Below, piece after piece: positions 24,101-35,700 of a DNA stretch of 64,000 nt. The position numbers and the translations under genes are program-made. Each line of letters starts with the position of its first letter. Positions within the stretch are counted from its first letter, which is position 1. Below the pieces are notes generated by a model. It made no database searches and was not told the DNA's origin. It saw nothing but the letters and a program-made list of their open reading frames with translations. The DNA is from Echeneis naucrates (Eukaryota; Chordata; Actinopteri; Carangiformes; Echeneidae): assembly GCF_900963305.1 (NCBI RefSeq), contig NC_042524.1, positions 6,185,764-6,249,763 of the forward strand, given 5' to 3'.

Positions 24101-27100
24101 CTACTTTTTCAAAGGTACGTGTGAGATGGTATGATATTTCTCTGCGTTCAGCACTGGCTTTAGAGAAGCAACTTGTATGTATGTATGTATGATCATTAAC
24201 ATGATAAATAAATCAACAATTAAATTAGGATATATTATTATAATTGAGGCTACCCAGCAGTGTAAATATATACACAGGGGTTGACAGTAACAAAGTAAAT
24301 TTACTTGAGTACTGTACTTAAATACAGTTTTTGTGTATCTGTACTTTACTTATTATTATTTTAGTATTATTTTGGGGGATACGTTTACTTTCACTTCACT
24401 ACAATTGAAGGACAAATATTGTACTTTTTGCTCCACTACATTTCTATTGATGCTCTCTACTCACTACTTTTGCTCTTGTCTAGCATAACTCGTTCATTGT
24501 TTTTAATTGTAATTGTTTTTGTAACACACACACTTGTGTGTGTGCTCCACGTAAGAATATGGCCACGATGTATAATCCTCATCCTACCTGGATGATTTCT
24601 CCATAACGATTGGCTCATTCTACATTATACATCGTGGCCGTATTATTACCTGGAGCACGCATTAGCTTGTAGCCGGAGTTTGGATGTCTTCTGTGGACAT
24701 CACAACACGGTCCAGCTCCTCATCAGCGGTGGAGTACTTCTGTTTGTGCAGAAATAACGGCAATAACTGAAATAAATTTCTCTGCTTTACACGCTGCATG
24801 CTCTGGGTCAGCAGGTCCCACTTCCACATACTCTGAAAGCTGTAAAATGTCTCTACCAACTCCCCAGAAAGTTGAAGCACATCCTGCGTAGCCACCAGGT
24901 TTCACCAAAGCAACGCTACGACTCAATTGGCGTTAGCCCCGTCCAGGCCAGCTGACAGTCTTGCCTTGACCCGGGACAACATAAGATGAAACCCCCCCCC
25001 CCCCCCACACACACACACACACACCAAACTCAGCTGTTTCTGTCAAAGATCACGTTTTCCTTGGCTTTAATACAAGCTAGGCTAACGGATGTTAGCATTA
25101 GAGTTGGCCAGTTAGCTTACGTTACAGGCTAACGGAAGTTAGCATTAGAGTTGGCCAGTTAGCTTACGTTACAAGCTAACGGCCCTGTTTCTTACCTTGC
25201 TCTACGTTTCTCGTCCCAGCTTCACCGTCACCACCCTTTTAAAAAAATAGAAATTTTCTTCACCCTTTATTTCTTTTAATTCTCTTTTCTTTTCCTTTCT
25301 GATCATCGGACTGATGCTGACCGGACATTTTCCTACCGAACTTCAGACAACAGAAAACAGGCTGGCATAGCAACAGTAACCAAGGGGGGCGGGGACAAAC
25401 CATTTGCTGGGGGGAGGGGCAATATGCCCTCTAAACTGCGCGCTTGCGCAATCGCGCACTGTTCGCACATTCTCAGCGCACAAGAAAATCTATGCAGCGC
25501 ATAAAATAAAACATAAACTGTAAATTAATTAGACCAATAACATTTTTTCTGTACCATTTTGTGTTCACTTACGCTACGAAGCCAATCGTGGCATTGACAG
25601 TGCTTGTGTCAGTGCCTTGCCCATAGGCGCCATTGCGCCGTGCAGGTTAGCTCGGTAAGAACAGTGCGGCGGAGGTAAGAGACAAATGCTAACCCCTTAT
25701 CTTGGCTAAGCAAACAGGCAGTGGCACATCCACTAACCAAGCCAAAGTCAAGAAAAAAATGCACTTCTTTTAAGGTGGAATGGCTGTCGGAGTGTGTGCA
25801 AACAGGAGAACAAGCGGTGAAACTGGGTGAGATTTCTTTCTTTTTCCAGCGAGGAAGGTTTGCTCTCCTAAAACGTGCAGCAAAGCCAAAGTAGCAAGCG
25901 AGTTTTCGGAGGGAAAAATGTGGACTGAATGGAAGTTGGACTACCTCAAGCCTCACATTCAGCAGAAAAGTCATTTGAATGCTGTTGGAATTGCACGAAG
26001 ACTCAAAATGATTTGTGGGAGAACTCAAAAGACCGAGAGAAAAGGAACGAGCTGTCACACACACAAAAAATCTGACCCTCAGTTCTCATTGACAATATTT
26101 TACTTGCCATCAAAATGAACGCATCAATGCTGTCAGTTCAATAAATCCACGATCACATGGCAAAGTATGTGAGTATACCAGAAAGCTGGCGAAGCAAAAA
26201 CTATGCCTTTGAATTTGTGAACTCAATCAATGAGACTATATGCAATGTTAAAAATGCACCCTAATAATATACCTACCCTGATAATAGATGAGAGCACAGA
26301 CATAACAGTACACAAAAATGCTAGTCATATATATTAAATACAGGGAGGAAAATGATGTCAACCATAAAACTGTGTTTGGTGGCATCATCCAGCTGACAGC
26401 ATGTACTGCTCAGGATATTGTGCAGGCAATAACTCAGTTTTACTCCAAGCATGGACTGGACACGCAGAGAATGGTGATGCTGACCTCCGATGGGGCCTCT
26501 GTAATGTTAGGAAAACACAACTGAGTTGCAGCTTTGTTAAAGCACCAAATAACACACCTAACAGAACAACATTGTGTGGCCCTTAGAGAGGACTTGGGCA
26601 TTGATGATGCCTGGAAAGATGTGCCTTTGATGCAAGATGTGGAAACTCTTCTTCAGACTGGATATTCCACTTTCTCTCTGTCTATTGTGAAGAGGGGCAA
26701 AATGGAGGACCTAGCAAAGATTCTTGATGAAGATACACTGTCATTCAGGCCTCTGAACGAAGTGCGATGGCTGTCGCAGCACCAAGCTGTGAATGCTGTT
26801 CTGAGGAACTACACTGTTCTTGAAGAATACTGCAAGAGAGGATCCAATGATAACAGAGATCCAGTGGCAAAGTACTGCTACAAAAAAGCTGAGTGATTCA
26901 AAATTCAAGGTTACTGTCGCTGCTCTGGGAGATGTTTCGGGTGAGCTGGCTTTCTTTTCAAAGATGCAATCTGACTGTGGTGGAAGGACACTACATTGCA
27001 AGAGCAAAGGTTGAGAAGTTGCGTTCCCAATACTTGAAGGAGAAGGATTGACAGTGGAGTAACCGTATCAAAAAGGTGATGGGGACCTCATCAGCTGATG

Positions 27101-30100
27101 GCAGGAATACTGGTGAGATTACTCTTTTTATTAGTAAGCTCTGATCACATGGATGCTCGTTTTCCAGAGGATCAATTTAAATTTGACATTGAAGCAAAAA
27201 CTTAAACATGGGTCAATCAGCACATTCTCAGATATGGTGGTTGCAGCACTTAGATGTGAGGAGCTAAAGGAGATCTCACAGCTTGTGGATATTTGTGCTA
27301 CATTTCAAGCATCCAGTGCCGATTGTGAAAGAAGATTTAGTTTAACGAATACTCCGGTAATCGTCTTGAAGTGGCACATTTGGACCAGCTGATAAGCATA
27401 AAGTCAAAGCAAGAAGCAGACGGAGCCATCAACCTGGACAAAGTGTACAACCACTGGAGATGGACAGATGTGAAATTTAGGTAAAATTTAAGTCAGATTT
27501 GTGCATATTCTAATAACATTTATTAAGATTTTTTATTTATGGATATTAATTATTAAATGCTCTTGCTATTATAATATATGGATAGTAGAAATGCTAAAAA
27601 ACTGTCATTAGATATTTTACAGACACAGTTACAGGAATTTACACATCACCACAAGCTACAGCACACATGTCATTGTGCAAAATGTGAATGTTTTAATGTG
27701 AACAAAATGTTGTCTGAAAGGTGTATATGTCTAATTTCTTCCAGAGCCGGACCCTCACCCAGGCCAAAGCAGGACTCTCACATTAACATACTACACATCT
27801 CATGAACAACAAGATTTTTGACTTTTTCATTTTAAGTAGGCCAAATCACTTTATTTTTTTACTATTATTATTTTACTATTTATTATTTTACTATATTAAT
27901 TGCTGCTGTAATTTGATTCTTTGAATAAGCCATGTAACTTGCTTTGATCCGGGGTTTATAACAGGTATGATACTGGTGTGTGGCCACAGCGTGCACATCT
28001 GATGTTGCTCACAGTGGACCTCAGTGTACTCAGGGATCTCGTGTGTATGCCCAGACGCATGAGAACCTTTGTTACTAATGAAGCGAATGATGGGAATGAT
28101 GCCAATGTTTGGTACATAACTTGCAGGAATTTACTTGTATTACAGTATTTCTGTGGTAACCCCAGCTGCCTCTTCGTTTGCTCTAACGGTTCCTTTCTCA
28201 ACACGCCACACCCAACATTTTGGCCTGCAATCAAGATATTAAAATTTTACAGGCAGCAGTCAAATGGTTTCTAGAGTTATAGGTTGTATTAAAATCTGAT
28301 GAAAAATAAATGAGGATCATAAGATTTTATCCCCTCTTTACGGCGAATGTTTGACTTGAAAATCATATGAGTCATGAATCACATAAAGAATGTCTGGATC
28401 TTAAACCTGGATGAGCTAAATCCATCCATTGTCTCTTTCTTTGTCTGACTTTGAAATGCCTCCAGTAAATCAAACCCTGTGTTTGTTTTTCTCATCAGGG
28501 GATAAGTATTACCAGTATGAGTTCAAGCATCAGCCTTCCCATGAAGAGTGTGTCAGCTTGAGCAGGTCCTCCCCATCAGCGCTGTTCACACAATACAATG
28601 ACCTTTTCTGCGATCAGACATGGGAGGATATTTTCACCGAGCTCTTTGGACACTCCAGTAAGGCTCAGTCATGTTTCTGTGCTTTTTTTTTTATTTGTAT
28701 AAAGATAAATGTACAGTATGAAGCAGTAGTATGGCGTAAACCAGTGCCACAAAATATATGGCTTGAATTAGTTTACAATGCAGTGAGCATCCAGAGGCGA
28801 GAGTCCAAAAACAACAACAACAAAAAAAAAAGACAAAGCCCTTCATCCAAATAAAGATTTACAAGAGCAAGCATTTCCATACATCTGAAAATCTACTTCA
28901 GTATATGATATTGTAGGTATGAACATAAGTGGCCCGATAACAGAACGCTGAGGGATGCCAAATTTATTCTTTTACTATGGTAGACCTGCTTTAAGTGCGA
29001 TTTAAGATAAGATAAGATAAAATAAGATAATCCTTTATTGATCCCCATAGGGGAAATTCAAGTGTTCCAGCAGCACAAAGCAAGTGTCATGTACAAAAAG
29101 TAGAAAATGTTAAGTGTCAAAATACAATAATAAAAAAAATATACATTTGAATAAAAGGTAAGAATATATAAGATAATACTGTATGAAAGTGGTTCAAATG
29201 CTGTATTGTTTGTCAGCTAAACCTTTATTACCACAACTAGAATTTTTCAGATTTGGCTTCAGTGTTTTCTGCAATGACACAGTATATTCCCCTTTTGCTC
29301 AGAAAGGAAAAAGATGTATTATCAGAGGAGTTTCATTTGGAAAGTTTAAAACTGAGAATATCAGGAATCAGTGTAACAAATGCCTTTTCATAAGCGTGAA
29401 AAAGCTCCTCCATTACCTCACCTTGATTAAATAAGATTCTATAAAATAACACTGCCAGAGGTTTCTGTAGATTTTAATGGAAAAGTGTAACAGATGTAGG
29501 TTACTGTTTTCTTCTTGATAGACATGAAAATAAACAAGTATTTATGCATCTCTAAACTCATAGCTTGTTCTGTCTCGATGAAGAGCTCAATTCGCCCGTA
29601 AATAAATCCAGCGTCTTCTTCTCCTTTCCAGCCAGTGATCACATCCCCGGCCCTCGTTTCATCAGTAGAGACTGGCAGGGCATCCGGCCTCCTGTAGATG
29701 CTGCTATGGTGGGACGAGTCCGCGTTATCCAAAACCCAAAACCAACTCCTCCTGCCCCACCAGCCAGGAAGCGGGGCAATCGGAAGAGGAGGCCCAGCAA
29801 GCGGAACAGACAGCGTGGACGTCAGCGTCGCCATTTGTTGTTCATTGACTTGTGGGGTTTTGACAACTGGTATGACTACGGCGACTACAGCGACATTTTT
29901 GCAGAGACAACCAGACAGGAGCAGAAGAGCATTCCTGTTCAAAATGTGTATTTTTTTAAGAGAGGTATGAAGATGTGGAGTAATTTTTTTATCTCACTTT
30001 TTCAGCAGAGCAAAAATCCAACCTGAAACAAAATCCAAAACAACAGTTGCACGAATGACAGTGTTTCTCTTTAAAAACATTTGGTTCATATGTTTCTTTT

Positions 30101-30251
30101 CTTTGTGATTGCAGATAAATACTACAGAGTGAATCTGCAACAAAAACGTGTGGATCTTGTCTCCCCTCCATACCCACGATCCATTGCGAAATATTGGCTT
30201 GGCTGCAAGCAAGAAGAGATACCTGATGCATCAAAGGCAGAGAAGAGATAA
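21177..30251 (+). CDS. vtn: Vitronectin: secreted adhesion protein with somatomedin B and hemopexin repeats
   Basis: Vitronectin is a plasma and matrix glycoprotein that binds integrins, PAI-1 and heparin. Eight coding exons join in phase: 21177-21234, 21537-21653, 21742-21966, 23290-23429, 23958-24114, 28499-28657, 29632-29964 and 30115-30251, giving 441 aa. Order: signal peptide MRPAVLALVLLLNTAFA; somatomedin B domain with eight Cys (about 21-57, SCVGRCGSFD, KCQCDSMCVYHGSCCMDF); integrin motif R60-G61-D62; acidic TDYDE with a possibly sulphated Tyr; then hemopexin repeats (DAFLQLKNESIYAFRGDYFF, DAAFTRI, GNRYWRFDGDVLDEDYP, AAFAIP, DKYYQYEF) and the last pair (DAAMVGRVRVIQN, DKYYRVNL). Residues 331-352 are a run of Arg and Lys, placed like the mammalian heparin-binding stretch. 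NRT and NES are N-glycosylation sites. Intron 5 (24115-28498) is enlarged by repeats. Whether it is the a or b fish copy is unknown. Confidence 0.97.
24268..24490 (+). mobile_element. Teleost interspersed repeat, likely hAT-type non-autonomous fragment
   Basis: Begins CAGGGGTTGACAGTAACAAA and continues TTTACTTGAGTACTGTACTT, then TGTACTTTTTGCTCCACTAC. This phrase order is one I recognise from a repeat very common in fish genomes. The opening CAGGGGT resembles a hAT terminus. The far end is not clear; younger sequence may have interrupted it. No coding capacity. Confidence 0.6.
24542..24658. repeat. Long fold-back: 34-35 base inverted arms around a 48-base centre
   Basis: The left arm (24542-24575), with GTGCTCCACGTAAGAATATG, pairs with the right arm (24624-24658), which ends CGTATTATTACCTGGAGCAC. 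Mismatches are few and the core GGCCACGATGTATAAT is perfect. It could be a small fold-back transposon or a hairpin-forming intronic RNA. It lies inside vtn intron 5. Confidence 0.8.
24992..25024. repeat. Poly-C tract followed by (CA)n
   Basis: About fifteen C in a row, then CA units, in vtn intron 5. Such tracts are length-unstable and prone to assembly error. Confidence 0.85.
25081..25182 (+). repeat. 47-base tandem repeat, just over two copies
   Basis: The unit starts GCTAACGGATGTTAGCATTA and ends TTAGCTTACGTTACAG. It recurs at 25128 with two or three changes, and a third partial unit starts at 25175 with GCTAACGG. Each unit has internal short inverted motifs (GCTAAC and GTTAGC). Confidence 0.85.
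25420..27485 (+). mobile_element. Degenerate hAT-family DNA transposon (ZNF862/ZBED-like transposase) in vtn intron 5
   Basis: Broken pieces of a hAT transposase lie in the sense direction. An N-terminal piece reads KMWTEWKLDYLKPHIQQKSH (25915 onward). The middle piece at 26534-26896 reads LREDLGIDDAWKDV, DEDTLSFRPLNEVRWLSQHQ and AVLRNYTVLEEYC, as in fish ZNF862-like hAT proteins. The C-terminal dimerisation region at 27230-27480 has ATFQASSADCERRFS and later AHLDQLISIKSKQEA in another frame. Stops and frame changes separate the pieces (for example a TGA right after the codons at 26521 and a frame change near 27350), so it cannot make a full transposase. GC-rich sequence near 25425-25500 may be the 5' end region. 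I could not find a matching right end or target-site duplication. Confidence 0.8.
28995..29075 (-). repeat. Retroposon 3' tail: GGGGATCAATAAAGG followed by (TTATC)n on the minus strand
   Basis: On the plus strand a (GATAA)n run leads into CCTTTATTGATCCCCATAGG and GGAAATTC. Read on the minus strand it ends with AATAAAGGA and a short simple repeat, a 3' end often seen on fish LINE or SINE copies. Only the tail is present. It lies in vtn intron 6. Confidence 0.55.
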
Positions 30252-30596
30252 AAGATAAGCGGACTGAGACTGTAGTTCGGAAGAAAGGAAGAGAAATCCA
30301 CTCTAGGTTTTATGTTTTGTTTTGTTTTTTTTTTTTGCTTTTTAATCACGCATTTACCTTTTAATTGCTTCTGGTGTTGTTGTTGAAATAGGTTGTCTTT
30401 GATATATACTCATCTCATATTCCCATTACATTTAGGAAGGTAGATTTAGGTACTGCATTATTTTATTAGTTGTAATGAACAAGTCACATAGGGAAATGTT
30501 TTGCTAGCCTCATTGTAGGAATAATTAATTTCCTTAATTTCCCTGCTGTGTGATTCCACATGCTTTTTGACTTAAAGGATCAGATTCTTCCATCCA

Positions 30597-30602
30597 AATA
30601 AA
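30597..30602 (+). promoter_or_regulatory. Candidate vtn poly(A) signal AATAAA
   Basis: AATAAA about 345 bases after the vtn stop codon, followed by T- and GT-rich sequence. It gives a 3' UTR of ordinary length. Confidence 0.6.
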
Positions 30603-31278
30603 CGTTGCAAATTTGATATTTGTCAGTCTGAAATATTTTAAGTGCCGCAACTGTACCTAGTCTCCGCCAAATGCACACACTGACCTCTGTTGGTTTATGT
30701 ATTCATCTGCATCATAAAGAATCAGAAATAGTTTTATTGCCAGGTATTTTTGCATCTTCTGGACAGAAAACAGCGAAAAATGACCACAGACAAACCAAAA
30801 CATTAGTAAACTGTTAAAACACTCGATACATTTGCACATCCTACATAATATACACAACAGCATCACAAAGTATGTCTTTAAACATTTTGTTTGCTTCATT
30901 GGACTCGCGCTGATTCGTACAGTCACACTTGTCAATGTCTCCATTAGCTTTAGTTAGTTTAAGAAATGTTTTGATCATTTATTATGTATTCTGTAAGTCT
31001 TCAGAGTTCGAGGGAAATCCTACAAGCATAATGTGCATTTCTGTTGATCGAGCAGACCGACAGCAAAACGCAACAGAAGCTTTGCATTAATATTAACTTC
31101 TAATAGTGGTTCAGAAATATCACATAGTGTATAACAATAATTTACTACTTTATTCTGCACATTACTATTAAATAATAGTACTGTTGATAATCCGATACAT
31201 GCTTTGAGTTCTGGGGATTTTGCAATTTGTGGAGTAAATTAATGGAATAAAAACTATCTTACCTTCAGCCTTAAATTA

Positions 31279-31407
<129 letters not shown>

Positions 31408-31602
31408 CTAATACACTTTATGAATGAAACACCGACAGGAAGCCGAGTTGAATAAGTTTAATTTGTGTTCGTGCAATATTTTTACAAAATATTTTCCTTT
31501 TTTTTTTTTTTACAAAATCATAATGATGATAAGGATACCTAACGTTTTTTTTTTTTGTTGTTGTTGTCTTAAATATTCCGCAGTCTTTCTTCCCACGTGT
31601 CT

Positions 31603-32584
31603 TTAACACAGAAGATAATCGATCATGGCCGCAGAGATTTCCAAATCGGACAGATGGAGGTCTAACAGGTCCTGGAGGTACAGGTCGGACAGGACGTCCA
31701 CGGACGGACCCCCCGCCGGCTGGGGTCCCTGTGCTCCGCCCAGGAAGGCCTCTAAGTCCCCGGTCAGGTCCCAGTCTGGGGACCGGGTGAGGTCCGGGAT
31801 CTGGGTTTGGCACTGAAGGTTTGGGGGTAATCCGGGAAGACCAGGGCCGCTCTGGGGGGGGGATAAAGCCCGCTGTCCCACCACAGGGGAGGCAGGTGAG
31901 GGCAGAGACACAGCCTGACCCCCCAGGAGGGAGCACAGCCGGGTGGACTGGGGTAAGCTGGGAGCGGGGTATCCTGGGGGGGACGGCAGGCTGGGGGGAC
32001 TTGGTCCTGGGGGGTAGGTGAACTGCGGGTCTGGGTGTCCTGTGGAGGATTTCAGGACCTCCTTAGTTGGTTTCTTGCTCTTGAAAAAACGTGCACGTCT
32101 GTTTTGAAACCACACCTGTTGGGGGGGGGCAGAGAGAGGTGGTTACTTTTCATTCACAGTCGTCTTCATCCAAACCGAAACACCTGGAGTAAATATACGC
32201 TCATACCTGGATTTTGGACTCCGGCAGGCCGGTGATGGAGGCCAGGGACTCCTTCATCTTGATGTCCGGGTACTGGGTCACACAGAAAGCCCGCTCCAGC
32301 TCGCTCACTTGCGCCTTGCTGAAGATGGTGCGCTTCCGGCGGCGCTGGCTGTCCGAGCGCGTCCTGCGGGGATCGTCCTGAAGCGCTGCAGAGAGGAAAG
32401 AAAGAGTTGTTTTTGCTGTTATCAAACCGTAAAATTTACATTTTCAAGCTAGAGAAAATCAAAGACTTGCAGGAAATCACTCACCTCTGTACGTTTCCCG
32501 GGCGTTGTTGTGCTCGCTGTTCCAGTAATGACCCGAGTACAGCGGGTTCATCTCAGCAACATTAAAATCCGAACCGAAAGCCAT
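31603..32584 (-). CDS. sebox: SEBOX/Mezzo paired-like homeobox transcription factor
   Basis: Three coding exons on the minus strand join in phase: 32584-32485, 32385-32207 and 32115-31603, giving 263 aa from [20 protein letters not shown] to the C-terminal MIDYLLC. The homeodomain is at about 48-107 ([20 protein letters not shown] through [14 protein letters not shown]), with Gln at homeodomain position 50. The intron falls between Q and V of KIQ|VWFQN, a position common in paired-class genes. The C-terminal half is rich in Pro, Ser and Gly and ends with a Leu/Asp-rich stretch ([20 protein letters not shown]) that looks like an activation domain. In zebrafish the sebox gene (mezzo) acts in mesendoderm formation. 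Place next to vtn matches mammals, where SEBOX adjoins VTN. A Mix-type relative is the only real alternative. Confidence 0.93.
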
Positions 32585-32673
32585 TTTCTCCGCAGAGGTC
32601 CAACACAAGGAGAGTGAACGAGTGTTTCCTCAGGTGAGTCCTTGTCTCTGGTTATCATCCAGGTACTGGGAGG

Positions 32674-32681
32674 TTTTTATA
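32674..32681 (-). promoter_or_regulatory. sebox: TATA box of sebox
   Basis: TATAAAAA on the minus strand lies 90-97 bases upstream of the sebox start codon. That predicts transcription starting near 32645-32650 and a short 5' UTR of about 60 bases. Confidence 0.6.
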
Positions 32682-32715
32682 CTGTGTTGGACAGACACCC
32701 CCCCCCTCCTCCCCC

Positions 32716-32717
<2 letters not shown>

Positions 32718-32756
<39 letters not shown>

Positions 32757-32757
32757 C
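32718..32757. repeat. (CA)n microsatellite upstream of sebox
   Basis: About 18 CA units, preceded by C-rich runs at 32699-32716. It sits some 40 bases upstream of the sebox TATA box. Confidence 0.9.
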
Positions 32758-35700
32758 TCTGTGGTTATTGTCAGGTCTTACAAGCGCGTGCCTTTGAAGA
32801 GCCATTCACCTCTTAATGGCTGTCCGGCTAATAGGTGTGTGTTTGATCCCCCATAACCTGCAGCCTGCAGTGGGCTGCACCTCTGCATGCGAAATCATTT
32901 ACTGACTAAAACTGTTGTGGGTCAAGAATTCAAGAGTGTCATTTTGATTTTACTTTATTATGTGTTTGACAGCTGCGGTTCACGTGGAGTTGCACGACGT
33001 TTGGTTGAATAAACGCCTTCGTGTTCACGACTATGAGAAAAAAACAACAACAACAACAACACTTTTTGGACTAACACACCAGGTAAAGCAACAATCACAC
33101 TCTTCCTGCAGCAGTCTGTGGAACATCCTCTCCTCCTGGTGAGCTCCAGGACAAAACGCACGGTGGAAGTGTATTGAAGGAGCTGCAGAAGTGTGAGGCT
33201 GCAGTCAGCCATAATGTGTCGAGGTGACAAATCGGGCTACCTGTTCTGCTTCCTGGTGAGATCGAGACATCAAAAACACCGGACACAACACAACACACAG
33301 TCCAATGCACAGTTTCCAAGCTCCGGTGCCAGACTCACAGTGTGTTTATTTGAATTTCAAAACTTGAGCCGGACTCAGGAAAGCTTAAAACAACTAACAC
33401 AGACATCAAATGTGCCGACTTCATTTTTGTCTAAATTTGTGTCAAACAGGCCAAATAGGTCAAACTGCAACACCAATAGATCCCCTCGTCATATGGAGGT
33501 CATGTGATGTGTTTGGGACAACATTTTAGAGCCAAAGTGCTGGATGGGCTCAGCGAAGATGGGACATCAATTCTGATGACCGACTCCAATCAGCGGTGAA
33601 GTGTCCCACATTGACTCCTGCTCCCACAGACAATAGGCCATCCCATCATAACTCAGAGCCAGAAGGACTGTCACATGACTCACGTTAGGGCAACAATATG
33701 TCGATACCAAAAACGGACGGTCAGTCGAAACTGGGTCACATGTTACCAGAGTGACCTCCGGTGACCCCTGACCCAGAGCAAACACCCCCTAACCTGTCTA
33801 TATGCTGAATATGTTTATAAAAGGTCTCCCAAAATCTCTACAGCATTTGATGACGGCCAAATGAGCTTTGCAGAGGAAAATTAGTCACAAGGTGGCAGCA
33901 TTGCCCTATTAAATAAATATTTTCTCTCCAAGCCATTTAGTGTTTACTTTATATCCTGGGTGTCAATATCAAATTTAAATGAAAGTTGTCTCATGTAAGG
34001 CTACTTTTACAGAGAAGACTTAATAAAGCTGAGGAAAGTCACACAAAAGTCACCAGATTATTATCACTGTGCTGATGACAGCACATTAGCACTATTTACT
34101 TTACAATACAGAATATTACATATTTTTTTTTGGTAATGTTAGATAAAGTTGACTCGCCCTAGAATTTAAAGTTTAAAAAGACCTCAAGATAGAAAGAAAC
34201 ATGTAAACTGTATTCATCGTGCTGGAAGATTTCACAGCATGATGTTAAAGATGTTAGTGTAGAGTCTAAGTCGCTTTAAAGGCTCATTGTTGCTCAAAGC
34301 CTTTACAGAGTTTATGTTGGTTTTTCCTTTCTCGTCTATTTATATGTAAATGAAAACGAATGATAATGGATGAACGCAGTCATTTCACTCCACGCACAGT
34401 TAACTCAAGGATTTGAAGAGGATGGATTTTGGGTGAGACTTTCACAGATTTCACTCTGATATTAAAATATTTGTTTCTAAAAATGTCAAAGGTCTGATCT
34501 GGACATCTCTCTTTTTCTCCTCACACATTCATGCCCTCCTCTCACTCCCTGACTTACTCAGCAGCTCAAACAGTATTCCTGACCTCTCCATATAAAACAC
34601 ACACACACACACACACACACAGAATACACAAGCTGTCTTTCTCCCTGTGTCTGAATGCTTCGGTTTATACCTCACAAGCCCAGGTGTGCACACAGAGAAT
34701 CGCTGCTCTTCTATGTCCACACTCCTCTCTAAGAAATCAGGGTTGGCACTCAGGTGTGAATGACGCTGTGACCTCCTCTCCCTCACCAACATCCTCACTC
34801 CTTCCTTCGCAATACACAAACACCATTCCTCATCCCTCTATTTGATGTGGAAACTCCGTTCACATTTCCTGTCGAGCTGACAGATTTTTGGGCCGTATCC
34901 ACATGCTGCGTGGTTCATGTGCTGGACTGTTAAAAAAAAAAAAAAAAAGCCTCTCTGGATCTGAAAAATAGAAGCTGAGTGTGATTCAAGTTTGGCTGAG
35001 GATGAAAGGACATCCGACTCTGTAGGGAAGGAAGGGAACACAGGAGACATGATTTAATGCAGCTACAGTTACCAAATAAAGATTTAGTATGGGCCAGAGG
35101 GAAAAGATATTTTCTGTCCGCGGCATTTACAGCTCTGTGGTCTAACAGGTAAGTGTGACTGGTTAGTTAGCTTAAGCTTGACTTTGGATGAAAGAACGAA
35201 GAAGAAAGCAGGAGTACAGAAAACATCATCCAAGAAGAGGAAAACTGTGGTTTTATGTTGGGCCGTTCATTGCAAAATTCAGGTTTTAAACATTGTGTAA
35301 AATGCCTGGGTGTGTGCTTTGTGTCGTAAAATGTAATTTAATTCAGGACAATAAAACTAAAATGTAATTACAGTATTCAAATCTTCAGTAGCAAAGACAC
35401 AAAGAGGGCAGGTAATAATATATTTTGCATTTCATATAATTCAAACACATACTTTATGAATATAATATTTAAAAGCATGGATTGAATGATCTTTTCATTG
35501 GCTACACAACACGCAGGGGTTAAACTGCGTGTCCTTCATATCACCCGTTAGTGAGACTTGTGGTCTGTTGTTTGTGTTTCCTTGTGTTTGTTCTTGTTGA
35601 GATGTAACTTAGATTTGTATCAAGATTGGATGAAAATGCTGTGCAGACTATCTTAAGTTGTAAACAGTGTTGTGTTTGGTGTTGGTTCATACGCAGCACT

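Noticed and set aside
27978-28274. 98-codon frame downstream of the hAT remnant
   Set aside because: No similarity to the transposase or any family I know; both strands are open, as expected by chance.
31418-31936. 172-codon minus-strand frame over sebox exon 3
   Set aside because: It is a shifted frame of the GC-rich, Pro-rich sebox C-terminus; the true frame (ending 31603) continues the homeodomain.
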